Shown here: positions 38,101 to 40,570 of the stretch, piece after piece | How positions within the stretch are numbered: position 1 is the stretch's first letter | Layout of the letters: every line of letters begins with the position of its first letter | Assembly (NCBI RefSeq): GCF_963855985.1 | Contig: NC_087109.1 | Span: forward strand, 8,700,001 to 8,764,000 | Length of the DNA stretch: 64,000 nt | Direction of reading: 5' to 3' | From: Ostrinia nubilalis | Taxonomy: Eukaryota; Arthropoda; Insecta; Lepidoptera; Crambidae | Position numbers and translations under genes: made by a program | The notes under the pieces: model-generated | What the model was told of the DNA's origin: nothing | The model's database searches: none | The model's input: only the letters and a program-made list of their open reading frames with translations

Positions 38101-40570
38101 TCCCAGGGATGGAAAGAGAAGTAGAGGTCGGCAACAAACAAGATGGGAAGACGACCTAAAAATCACAGTTGGACACTATTGGAGAAGGGTAGCACGTGAC
38201 AGGTCCCAATGGAAATCGTTGGAGGAGGCCTATGCCAAGAGGCAAACTGAGCTTCGGGATATTTTATAACACAGATCTTATTATTTAACATATTTTGTAA
38301 CTATTATGTAACCAAGTTCAGAATAAAAAGGCTTATTATTATTATTATGTTTGTACGCTTTGGAGCTCACGGGTCAAAAGTGGCCCGGTCCTTTATAAGG
38401 CTTGCGTGGGGATACAGATCCAACACGTAGAGGCCGTTTTAAGCGCAAAATAATCGACAAAAGTGAAAGTGGTGCACATACTGGATCTAGTCTCTGACTA
38501 TATCATGGGATGTAGCCAGAGACCATCCCCAGCCTGTGCACAGGAGCTATTGCAGTTATTGGAGAATGGACTAGGGTTATGGATGAAGGATGGATTATTA
38601 TTATTATTATTATTTGTACGCTTTGGAGCTCACGGGTCAAAAGTGGCCCGGTCCTTTATAAGGCTTGCGTGGGGATACAGATCCAACACGTAGAGGCCGT
38701 TTTAAGCGTAAAATAATCGACAAAAGTGAAAGTGGTGCACATACTGGATCTAGTCTCTGACTATATCATGGGATGTAGCCAGAGACCATCCCCAGCCTGT
38801 GCACAGGAGCTATTGCAGTTATTGGAGAATGGACTAGGGTTATGGATGAAGGATGGATGGACTGGTTACTGGGCTATGGATGGAGACTACGGGACACCTG
38901 CCTGGTTCATAGTCTCTGACTGAAAAAATGGCAGGCGGTGACTAGCCAGCGACTAAATGGGCCCCCCCTGGCGTCATGGGTCGTATAGACCGGACTGAGG
39001 GGCAACATTGGCGTCTGCCAGCTCAGGGGTGTAGAGAGGTGTGCTGCGCTTTCTCCGGAGTTACTCGCGGCGTTATGCCCTTTAACACTTCCACCCCTGG
39101 AGCATATAGCTCTAGCGACTCCACTCTGGCCGGCCGGTTAAGGCAAGCCAGAGGTGAAAGTCCTGCAGACCCTCTCGGATTCCACTTCGGCAAGCCGAAG
39201 ACGAGGGTCTTGACCGACTCTCGGGAGCACTCGGGTTAACAACTGGCCCCGTGGTGTCGCTACTCACCAACAGCTCGCCACAAAGCTGCCCTGCGGGGCT
39301 TATTATTATTATTATTATTATTATAATTAGCAACATAATTCACTCACTCGATGTTATCTACACATTGTAAAACTTCTTGTGGGCATGCGAACGGTCCAAA
39401 CGTGTCAACCGGAAGGCCGGGGTGACAATCTGCTGACTTGTATGTCACTACAGCGTACATGGAACCACTGCCGCCGCCTTCCTCTAGCGCACCTCCATGG
39501 AAATATCTGGAAAAATGATATAATAAATGATAACAATTTAAAAGTTCTTACTCTTGTAAAAGATACTTTTTTAGTTTGTTCTTGGGCTTATAGGTTGGTG
39601 GAGAAGAATGTCATAATGGAATCAGGTCTATATTTTTGTGACTTTGCAAAATATAAATAAAGAGCTTTATTTTATTTATTTATTTATATTGAGGAAACAA
39701 ACAATTTTGATATACAGACAAATAATCACACAAAAAATAGGACAGAAATCAGGAAAGTATTTTATTTTCATTAGAGCCCCTATGGCTGTGTGTGCATACA
39801 TATTATGTTATCAGGATTGAATACCACCACAAGAATGCACAAATATGTATACTCATAACTAACAATAAAATTAAGTATAAAAATCAGTTATGAATTGAAT
39901 CATTCTTATGATCAATTAATGGCTTATGTGGTTAGATACTGCATCTAACCACGTTATCAAGTGAATACTAATGTTGTAACAATTATAGAGATGAACTCAT
40001 AATTAATTGACCAAAAAACCCATTATCTAATGTAAAGGCTTCTATTTTCTACTAAAAGCCTGTATTGAAAGGAGATCTTTTTGACCAACTTATTGAAAAC
40101 ATGTAGTGTATTAACAACTGATTTAGATGATTTCAAACAAGGAAAATAAGCAGATAAATTAGTTATTTATGTGTAGCCAGCACTTACTGATACCATGACA
40201 AAATATTTATTTAGTAGTGTGTCTAATAGTATACATAGAAGTGTGTGTGTGTATTATTAAGCTCAAAATATACAGATTAATATTATTTAGAGGTAGGTAG
40301 GAGGTGAATGGTAATCAAGTAGTTTTGTTGGTGTTATAGAAATAAATATTTTACATCATTACAGCATAATAAAAGTGGATACTATTTAAAGGTTAAAAAT
40401 GTTTTTTTTACTTGGTAAACACAATAGGGTACTTACTCCAGTGTGGGTACAATGTAATTCGTTTTAAGTTCACTGATGTAGGCCCCATTGGCTGCTGTGG
40501 CTTCTATGACAAAGATGACTTCAGCCTGTACAGGCGTGTCTGGCGCGTTGGCCACCATTGATATATTCAT
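5051..40570 (-). CDS. MED25: Mediator complex subunit 25, complete spliced gene (14 exons)
   Basis: MED25 is a tail-associated Mediator subunit that links DNA-bound activators to RNA polymerase II in the nucleus. Joining 14 exons (listed separately) gives 687 codons with every splice phase consistent and GT-AG borders throughout. Exons 1-4 form the von Willebrand A domain ([28 protein letters not shown]). Exon 5 carries [10 protein letters not shown], close to the animal MED25 motif after that domain. Exons 7-9 form the activator-interaction (ACID/PTOV) domain ([33 protein letters not shown]). Exons 10-14 are Gln/Pro/Gly-rich, with an LXXLL box (LRHLL) in exon 13. The length is close to the roughly 750 residues of vertebrate MED25. 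Introns make up almost the whole 35.5-kb span and are swollen by exon-edge repeats and transposons. The start is the ATG at 40570, preceded in frame by TAA. Confidence 0.95.
5292..5502. mobile_element. Hairpin MITE family 1, copy b
   Basis: Same inverted arms as copy a (GAGCACGTAGAATTTTGTCC ... GGACAAAATTCTACGTGC). It lies about 145 bp upstream of the MED25 exon 14 acceptor, inside intron 13. Confidence 0.85.
6240..6340. mobile_element. Short inverted repeat with ATAAAATATCG motifs
   Basis: ACAATAAAATATCGTAG and the inverse CGACAATATTTTATCGTTGG face each other across roughly 60 bp. It is a probable small MITE, seen once. Confidence 0.4.
6368..6440 (+). mobile_element. Short piece of a LINE 3' region
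   Basis: The segment from CCCATTTATTGTCCCGAAGT to ACACGTCCC-like text matches, in inverse orientation, the beginning of the LINE fragment at 57300-57680. Confidence 0.4.
6673..7016. mobile_element. Inverted-repeat element with AGGGTTACTCCGAAA termini
   Basis: TAGGGTTACTCCGAAAAACG on the left and the inverse TTTCGGAATAGCCCTATTC on the right bound a GC-richer interior. The interior has open frames on the plus strand, but they match no protein I recognise and I treat them as chance. Confidence 0.5.
7085..7260. mobile_element. Fragment of a common lepidopteran interspersed repeat
   Basis: CTACTAATATTATAAACGCG, CTACTGAACGGATTTTGACG and AACATATAGGCTATA are typical pieces of the short interspersed repeat family also seen at 45498-45716 and 50530-50755. 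Confidence 0.6.
7275..7400. mobile_element. tRNA-derived SINE fragment
   Basis: GTAGTTCGAATCCC resembles a pol III B box. It is followed by text with GTAGCACAAGCAC and AGCTCGAGGGCTCAAC, the layout of a decayed tRNA-derived SINE. No A box or cloverleaf could be assembled, so it is not called a tRNA. Confidence 0.4.
7632..7840. mobile_element. Hairpin MITE family 1, copy c
   Basis: CGTGAGCACGTAGAATTTTG and the inverse CAAAATTCTACGTGCTCACG bound a near-perfect foldback in MED25 intron 13. Confidence 0.85.
9058..9177. mobile_element. Foldback MITE with ATGCCCGTTTTCACCATC ends, copy a
   Basis: The left arm TGCCCGTTTTCACCATCAAT is inverted at the right end (ATTGATGGTGAAAACGGGCA). Members also lie at 12134-12252 and, as a half, at 56660-56703. 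Confidence 0.8.
9252..9330 (-). pseudogene. Decayed duplicate of the MED25 exon 13 3' end with donor
   Basis: The plus-strand text GGTTACCTGCTGCAGCAAAT followed by CCTGAGGCCGGTGTTGGAGG matches the exon 13 end ([17 protein letters not shown]) and its GTAACC donor, but the frame is broken inside. A second, worse piece starts near 9370 (TTACCTGGTGCCTGAGGCC). Confidence 0.7.
9535..11490. mobile_element. Roughly 2-kb DNA transposon with CCCAAGTA termini
   Basis: The left end CCCAAGTAACATTTTACTCC and the inverse right end GGAGTAAAATGCTACTTGGG form TIRs of about 28 bp. The flanks GGTCCCTG (9527-9534) and GGTTCCTG (11491-11498) look like an 8-bp target duplication with one difference. The interior has many AGCTGTATA-like subterminal repeats and a transposon-type ORF remnant on the minus strand (10601-10882). 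An 8-bp duplication suits the hAT or P superfamilies, but the class is not decided. Confidence 0.7.
10601..10882 (-). pseudogene. Transposon-encoded protein remnant
   Basis: The last 35 or so codons ([20 protein letters not shown], then [11 protein letters not shown]) resemble the N-terminal module found in many insect transposon proteins, where a similar WA-N-H-ALN-L pattern is followed by LP-DARTLL. The part before it is hydrophobic and probably out of frame. It lies inside the 9535-11490 element, on its minus strand. Confidence 0.45.
11502..11966. mobile_element. Foldback element with CTAAAGTCTGTTCGCCGAG termini
   Basis: CTAAAGTCTGTTCGCCGAGA and its inverse ending TCGGCGAACAGACTTTAG form TIRs of about 28 bp. 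The ends resemble those of hairpin MITE 1 (CTAAAGTCCGGTCGCCGAGC), so the two may share a transposase source. Confidence 0.7.
11960..12045 (-). pseudogene. Decayed duplicate of the MED25 exon 13 3' end
   Basis: GAAGGTGGCAAAGGCCTGGA then GGTCAGCAAACTGGTTAAG parallels the segment at 12409-12488, itself a degraded form of the exon 13 edge. Confidence 0.5.
12134..12252. mobile_element. Foldback MITE with ATGCCCGTTTTCACCATC ends, copy b
   Basis: TGCCCGTTTTCACCATAAAT and the inverse ATTGATGGTGAAAACGGGCA bound about 119 bp, the same family as 9058-9177. Confidence 0.8.
12409..12488 (-). pseudogene. Decayed duplicate of the MED25 exon 13 3' end
   Basis: ACCTGTTTTAGAAGATGGTA followed by GGCCTGGAACGGAGGGCAGC aligns with the exon 13 donor side (ACCTGCTGCAGCAGGTGCCT then GGCCGGGGTTGGAGGGCAGC), with many substitutions. 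Confidence 0.6.
12603..12728 (-). CDS. MED25: MED25 exon 13 (LXXLL-box exon)
   Basis: The acceptor TTTGCAG at 12729-12735 opens a 126-nt, phase 0/0 exon of 42 codons closed by donor GTAACC. It starts [14 protein letters not shown] and ends [17 protein letters not shown]. The LRHLL motif fits LXXLL and sits where vertebrate MED25 carries its nuclear-receptor box after an LRP segment. Decayed copies of its 3' edge extend into intron 13. Confidence 0.85.
13637..13765 (-). CDS. MED25: Candidate cassette exon 12e of MED25 (exon 12 duplicate)
   Basis: 129 nt, 43 codons, phase 0 at both ends, no stop. An acceptor-like GTGTATGCAG stands before CTGGAGGTGATCCAG, and the donor is GAG|GTGAGC. It encodes [18 protein letters not shown] and continues through QHYKQLE, the same Gln-rich helix as the end of exon 12. 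The one codon difference from copy 12b (CTT for CTG, Leu) is silent. Transcript evidence is needed to decide whether it is spliced in. Confidence 0.5.
13910..14342. mobile_element. Hairpin MITE family 1, copy d, interrupted
   Basis: The left terminus GTAAAGTCCGGTCGCCGAGC is separated from the rest of the hairpin by the 216-bp insertion at 13937-14152. The right end is CAGCGACCGGACTTTAG. Confidence 0.8.
13937..14152. mobile_element. Retroelement 3' fragment inserted in a hairpin MITE
   Basis: It begins with short AATTC repeats (AATTCAATTCAATTTC), is AT-rich, and is flanked on both sides by GCCGAGCAGATC, an apparent 12-bp target duplication inside hairpin MITE 1 copy d. A variable-length duplication and a simple-repeat end fit target-primed LINE or SINE insertion. 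Confidence 0.65.
14485..14635 (+). mobile_element. RTE-type LINE 3' end with (TGA)n tail
   Basis: One frame reads [19 protein letters not shown], then [17 protein letters not shown] and a stop, then a TGATGATGATGA tail. This is the usual C-terminus and tail of insect RTE-like endonuclease/reverse transcriptase elements. Parallel copies lie at 15275-15410, 16588-16737 and 17371-17527. Confidence 0.8.
14646..14774 (-). CDS. MED25: Candidate cassette exon 12d of MED25 (exon 12 duplicate)
   Basis: Same 129-nt structure as 12e: acceptor-like TGTATGCAG, open phase 0/0 frame, donor GAG|GTGAGC. It differs from 12b by TAT for TAC (silent, Tyr in QHYKQ). The intron flank has changed much more (AAATGTAGTGGAGACTG here, CTAATTGGAGACTG in the others). 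Confidence 0.5.
14982..15184. mobile_element. MITE family 2, copy a
   Basis: ATAGATCCGTTTCATCCACG at the left and the inverse TGATGAAACGATCTATAG at the right bound about 200 bp with a conserved interior (GAGTTTGATCCGAGCAATCC). Copies also lie at 16302-16501 and 59369-59564. Confidence 0.8.
15275..15410 (+). mobile_element. RTE-type LINE 3' end
   Basis: Parallel to 14485-14635 (GCGCTGGACGCAGGCCGCTA then TTCAGCAGTGGACGTCCTAT), with a shorter ATGATGA tail. Part of the intron 12 repeat unit. Confidence 0.75.
15556..15767. mobile_element. Hairpin MITE family 1, copy e
   Basis: Ends AAGTCCGGTCGCCGAGCAGA and the inverse TCTGCTCGGCGACCGGACTT, with the CCAATGACCCC / GGGGTCATTGG arms inside. Part of the exon 12 repeat unit. 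Confidence 0.85.
15970..16098 (-). CDS. MED25: Candidate cassette exon 12c of MED25 (exon 12 duplicate)
   Basis: 129 nt, phase 0/0, open, with TGTATGCAG before it and GTGAGC after it. It carries the single amino acid change in the set, GTG for GAG in the second codon (LVVIQHLQQ instead of LEVIQHLQQ). The other 42 codons equal those of 12b. Confidence 0.5.
16302..16501. mobile_element. MITE family 2, copy b
   Basis: Ends ATAGATCGCTTCATCCACGA and the inverse GATGAAACGATCTATAG; interior as in copy a (TTTGATCCGAGCAATCCGAG). Confidence 0.8.
16588..16737 (+). mobile_element. RTE-type LINE 3' end
   Basis: Same [11 protein letters not shown] to QQWTSYG frame and TGATGATGATGATGA tail as 14485-14635; part of the repeat unit. 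Confidence 0.8.
16753..16881 (-). CDS. MED25: Candidate cassette exon 12b of MED25 (exon 12 duplicate)
   Basis: The copy nearest to exon 12. Acceptor-like GTGTATGCAG with CCACTCGCCACTCCC upstream, 43 open codons in phase 0/0, donor GAG|GTGAGC. From the sixth codon on it repeats exon 12 exactly. If joined to exon 12 it would add one more turn of the Q-rich helix without shifting frame. Confidence 0.55.
17033..17240. mobile_element. Hairpin MITE family 1, copy f
   Basis: Ends AAAGTCCGGTCGCCGAGCAG and the inverse CTGCTCGGCGACCGAACTTT; arms TTCAATGACCCC / GGGGTCATTGGACGAA. Confidence 0.85.
17371..17527 (+). mobile_element. RTE-type LINE 3' end
   Basis: Same frame and TGATGATGATGATGA tail as the others. 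The tail stops about 15 nt from the exon 12 donor (17542). Confidence 0.8.
17543..17779 (-). CDS. MED25: MED25 exon 12 (Gly and Gln-rich coiled coil)
   Basis: 237 nt, 79 codons, phase 0/0. The acceptor CCTCCCCAG precedes [20 protein letters not shown], and the donor is GAG|GTGAGC. After a glycine-rich start it becomes a Gln/His-rich amphipathic helix ([19 protein letters not shown] ... EQHYKQLE). This belongs to the poorly conserved Gln-rich tail of MED25. Its last 38 codons plus donor are the source of the repeats in intron 12. Confidence 0.9.
17961..18200. mobile_element. Poly(T)-headed lepidopteran non-LTR element fragment
   Basis: A run of more than 20 T is followed by GGAGGCAAACGAGCAAACGG, CACCTGATGGTAAGTGATTA and GTGCGTTGCCGGCCTTTAAG, the very common moth and butterfly LINE 3' sequence in reverse orientation. 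It lies in MED25 intron 11. Confidence 0.75.
18204..18630 (-). repeat. Degenerate 19-bp minisatellite (GTAACACACGAAGTCTGAT family)
   Basis: On the minus strand each unit begins GTAAC and many end in CGCAG or TGCAG, so units look like a donor joined to an acceptor. They diverge strongly here and are uniform inside the adjacent 154-bp array, which contains three of them per unit. Confidence 0.75.
18631..22315 (-). repeat. 154-bp tandem array of the MED25 exon 11 3' end plus donor (24 copies)
   Basis: Each unit is 90 nt identical to the last 30 codons of exon 11 (from [13 protein letters not shown] to HPQHQQ), the donor GTAACG, and 64 nt of intron made of three 19-bp repeats plus GTATAAC. Anchor text recurs at 18659, 18802 and then every 154 nt to 22344, which is exon 11 itself. 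One unit is 143 bp. A copy spliced at its CCGCAG would start GTA TAA, so a stop follows at once. Confidence 0.95.
22316..22434 (-). CDS. MED25: MED25 exon 11 (Gly/Met/Gln-rich)
   Basis: 119 nt; acceptor CATCCACAG, first codon completed with the G of exon 10, then 39 codons ([15 protein letters not shown] ... HPQHQQ), phase 0 at the donor GTAACG. The 5' part (AMPGGGMPA) is unique, which identifies this as the founder of the array at 18631-22315. Confidence 0.85.
22455..23075. mobile_element. Composite lepidopteran short interspersed repeat
   Basis: It contains a duplicated block (GTATAAAAAAGTTCATCCCC and CCCTTGGGGG, at 22540 and 22680), AAAACCGACTTCAAATGCG, TTTGAAGTCGGTTGA and a right end GCCGCGGGCGGAAAGCTAG. 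This is the standard text of a widespread moth and butterfly SINE-like family. It lies in MED25 intron 10. Confidence 0.75.
23138..23320. mobile_element. Inverted-repeat MITE (CCACCAAGGCGGAACGGAG type), copy a
   Basis: TTCCACCAAGGCGGAACGGA faces the inverse TCCGCTCCACTTGGTCATGG. A shorter copy is at 25539-25680. Both are in MED25 introns. Confidence 0.6.
23503..23645 (-). mobile_element. RTE-type LINE 3' end
   Basis: Minus-strand counterpart of the 14485 element: CCCCTGCTGAACATAGGCCT, GGTAGCGGCCTACATCCAGC and a TCATCATT tail. A second RTE-type fragment follows at 23697-23795 (CCACTGCTGGACAAAGGCCT). Confidence 0.75.
23872..23977 (-). CDS. MED25: MED25 exon 10
   Basis: 106 nt; acceptor TTTGGCCAG, 35 codons ([15 protein letters not shown] ... 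MPTSTMA) plus one base, donor GTGAGTTT. The start follows the end of the activator-binding domain, as in vertebrate MED25 where a V-QQQK segment follows the last helix. Confidence 0.9.
24040..24660. mobile_element. TIR element of about 620 bp carrying a LINE tail
   Basis: ACAGGGTGCTACTTTGCATT and the inverse GATGCAAAGTAACACCGTGT form about 38-bp termini. Inside, 24440-24570 carries CACTTATGAACGTCAAAAT and ATGGGGCACTTTACATG, a LINE 3' segment also seen inverted at 52970-53075. Confidence 0.65.
25121..25334. mobile_element. Hairpin MITE family 1, copy g
   Basis: TAGTCTGGTCTGTGAGCACG and the inverse CGTGCTCACAGACCGGGC. Its right end lies only 8 nt from MED25 exon 9, so the exon 9 donor region abuts a strong hairpin. 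Confidence 0.85.
25343..25486 (-). CDS. MED25: MED25 exon 9 (end of the activator-binding domain)
   Basis: 144 nt, 48 codons, phase 0/0: AGCVHFSLM ... [34 protein letters not shown]. This is the most recognisable piece of the ACID/PTOV fold; the order strand, LLY, KK, GFIP, FV, LR is that of animal MED25. Acceptor TGTTCCAG, donor GTAATA (not GTRAGT, a weak donor). Confidence 0.95.
25539..25680. mobile_element. Inverted-repeat MITE (CCACCAAGGCGGAACGGAG type), copy b
   Basis: CCGGTTTCTACCAAGGCGGA and the inverse TCCGCCTTGGTGGAAACCGA bound 142 bp. Confidence 0.7.
25805..25925 (+). mobile_element. Decayed RTE-type LINE 3' end
   Basis: AGGCACTGAATGCAGGCTGC, TGTTCAGTAGTGAACGTTCA and a TGATGATGAT tail: a diverged version of the 14485 element. 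Confidence 0.6.
25930..26300 (-). repeat. Degenerate tandem repeat next to the MED25 exon 8 donor
   Basis: Loose repeats of about 100 bp share CTCCTGYARTGGAGACT and GACCTGATGATG. The same words follow the exon 12 copies in intron 12, so these may be old relics of the same kind of duplication. Confidence 0.45.
26306..26503 (-). CDS. MED25: MED25 exon 8 (activator-binding domain)
   Basis: 198 nt, 66 codons, phase 0/0: [59 protein letters not shown]. It corresponds to the segment TEQWPQKLIMQLIPQQLL of the human protein. Acceptor GAATGCAG, donor TTT|GTGAGT. Confidence 0.95.
27016..27983 (-). repeat. Tandem copies of the MED25 exon 7 3' end plus donor (5 copies, 2 stubs)
   Basis: Blocks encoding [15 protein letters not shown] to RHLPCQ, each followed by GTCAGT or GTTAGT, have donor-side ends at 27049, 27197, 27345, 27582 and 27747. 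Two stubs near 27490 and 27893 keep only TGACCTGGCATAGC. Spacer text is GC-rich (CGGGGACGTGACGGGGCCGA). Spacing is 148, 148, 237 and 165, so the array is less regular than those at exons 6 and 11. A piece of MITE 1 terminus sits at 27016-27037. Confidence 0.9.
27984..28145 (-). CDS. MED25: MED25 exon 7 (start of the activator-binding domain)
   Basis: 162 nt, 54 codons, phase 0/0. The acceptor TCTGCCGCAG precedes [20 protein letters not shown]; the end is [24 protein letters not shown] with donor GTCAGT. The SLPCQV-like ending is the first strand of the ACID domain in animal MED25. The 5' part is unique, so this is the founder of the repeats at 27016-27983. Confidence 0.9.
28146..28759 (-). 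other. MED25: Distal part of MED25 intron 6, degraded array units
   Basis: Scattered words of the 171-bp unit (GGCGCTATAAAATCGCTATT, CCTGCTATGTGGCTGCGTGA, CTGCTATGGCGGCAGC) show that older copies have decayed here, farthest from exon 6. No exon seen. Confidence 0.6.
28760..34576 (-). repeat. 171-bp tandem array of the MED25 exon 6 3' end plus donor (34 copies)
   Basis: Each unit is 90 nt equal to the last 30 codons of exon 6 ([15 protein letters not shown] ... PPPPQQ), the donor GTGAGA, and 81 nt of intron. Donor anchors fall at 28760, 28931 and then every 171 nt to 34574, which belongs to exon 6. Units appear identical except the outermost, whose donor is GTAAGTA. Reading on through a unit in the MED25 frame meets TAG 13 codons past the donor. 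Splicing at the CAGCAG before TCTTATAG would give 97 nt and shift the frame. Confidence 0.95.
34577..34739 (-). CDS. MED25: MED25 exon 6 (Pro-rich linker)
   Basis: 163 nt; the first base completes the Pro of exon 5, then 54 codons ([13 protein letters not shown] ... [16 protein letters not shown]), phase 0 at the donor GTGAGA. The 5' 72 nt are not in the array, which marks this as its founder. Acceptor GGCAAGGCAG; another AG lies 9 nt upstream. Confidence 0.85.
34740..35907 (-). other. MED25: MED25 intron 5
   Basis: AT-rich with no coding seen. At 35135-35292 it carries a segment (TGGTGCGCTAGATGGCGACA, CGATCACTGACGTATGTAAA) also found at 37325-37492 and, diverged, at 55925-56030. Confidence 0.6.
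35135..35292. repeat. Dispersed repeat (GCTAGATGGCGACACAGTAG family), copy a
   Basis: Shared with 37325-37492 (same GCTAGATGGCGACACAGTAG and CAGTGCCGATCACTGACGTA text) and with 55925-56030. No clear termini were found, so the class is undetermined. Confidence 0.6.
35908..36008 (-). CDS. MED25: MED25 exon 5
   Basis: 101 nt, 33 codons plus two bases: [33 protein letters not shown]. The [10 protein letters not shown] motif matches the vertebrate DPRHMVLVRG that follows the von Willebrand A domain. Acceptor CTTGGTGGCAG, donor GTGAGTA. Confidence 0.95.
36043..36240. mobile_element. Hairpin MITE family 1, copy h (right end lost)
   Basis: Starts CTAAAGCCCGGTCGCCGAGC; the arms CCAATAACCCCAAGC and GGGGTCATTGGACG are present, but the right terminus after TTCTACGTG is missing. 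Begins 35 nt upstream of MED25 exon 5 in the transcript, in intron 4. Confidence 0.8.
36271..36415. mobile_element. MITE family 3 (ACGCCCGTATTCACAAA ends), copy a
   Basis: ACGCCCGTATTCACAAACAT and the inverse TTTGTGAATACGGGCG bound 145 bp with a conserved middle (TTCAACGCTATGCGTTCGAT). Copies at 36983-37131 and 48531-48680. Confidence 0.85.
36459..36613 (-). CDS. MED25: MED25 exon 4 (end of the von Willebrand A domain)
   Basis: 155 nt; two bases complete the Gly of exon 3, then 51 codons, phase 0: [44 protein letters not shown]. It resembles the vertebrate segment with ERGIHFSIVSPRKLPALR. Acceptor TTTCTCCAG, donor GTAGGC. Its 5' part is duplicated upstream in intron 3. Confidence 0.95.
36729..37251 (-). 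repeat. Three partial duplicates of MED25 exon 4, acceptor side
   Basis: Copies at 36729-36825, 36870-36961 and 37155-37251 keep the 5' two thirds of exon 4 ([15 protein letters not shown] in the first) and the upstream TTATTTCTCCAG-type acceptor, but end before the donor. The first keeps the frame and lacks one Ala codon, then runs into TAA. MITE 3 copy b lies between the second and third. A stub follows at 37298-37317. Confidence 0.9.
36983..37131. mobile_element. MITE family 3, copy b
   Basis: ACGCCCGTATTCACAAAAAT and the inverse GTTTGTGAATACGGGCGT, flanked by TTA/TAA. Inserted between two duplicates of exon 4. Confidence 0.85.
37325..37492. repeat. Dispersed repeat (GCTAGATGGCGACACAGTAG family), copy b
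   Basis: Near-identical over about 160 bp to 35135-35292, apart from one small deletion (GCAGCGAGCC there, GCAGCC here). Confidence 0.7.
37595..37758 (-). CDS. MED25: MED25 exon 3 (von Willebrand A domain)
   Basis: 164 nt, 54 full codons plus one base at each end: [54 protein letters not shown]. The LLLCCSPPY strand-loop corresponds to the vertebrate LLICNSPPY. Acceptor AATCGTAG, donor CAG|GTTCGT. Confidence 0.95.
38020..38345 (+). mobile_element. RTE-type LINE 3' end with (TTA)n tail
   Basis: The frame reads [74 protein letters not shown] and stop, then a UTR with an AATAAA and a TTATTATTATTA tail. This is the C-terminal part of an insect endonuclease/reverse transcriptase. It lies in MED25 intron 2. 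Confidence 0.85.
38346..38925 (+). repeat. Direct 263-bp duplication with TTA-repeat junctions
   Basis: The block TGTACGCTTTGGAGCTCACG ... GGATCTAGTCTCTGACTATA occurs at 38347 and again at 38615, each copy preceded by a TTATTATTATT run. It looks like one retroelement segment duplicated through its own microsatellite. Confidence 0.8.
38930..39325. mobile_element. Probable non-LTR element fragment with (TTA)n end
   Basis: GC-richer than the surroundings (GGCGTCATGGGTCGTATAGA, GACGAGGGTCTTGACCGACT) and ends in TTATTATTATTATTATTA, about 23 nt from the MED25 exon 2 donor. Family not named. Confidence 0.5.
39348..39506 (-). CDS. MED25: MED25 exon 2 (von Willebrand A domain)
   Basis: 159 nt, 52 full codons: [52 protein letters not shown]. 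It corresponds to vertebrate EYFNGG ... YSLVVFNTVDCAPE. Acceptor TTTTTCCAG, donor GA|GTGAGT. Confidence 0.95.
40437..40570 (-). CDS. MED25: MED25 exon 1 (start codon)
   Basis: 134 nt, 44 codons plus two bases: [44 protein letters not shown]. The [13 protein letters not shown] strand and turn matches the vertebrate ADVVFVIEGTANLG. An in-frame TAA directly precedes the ATG at 40570; a second ATG at 40558 is the alternative start. Donor GTAAGTA. Confidence 0.95.
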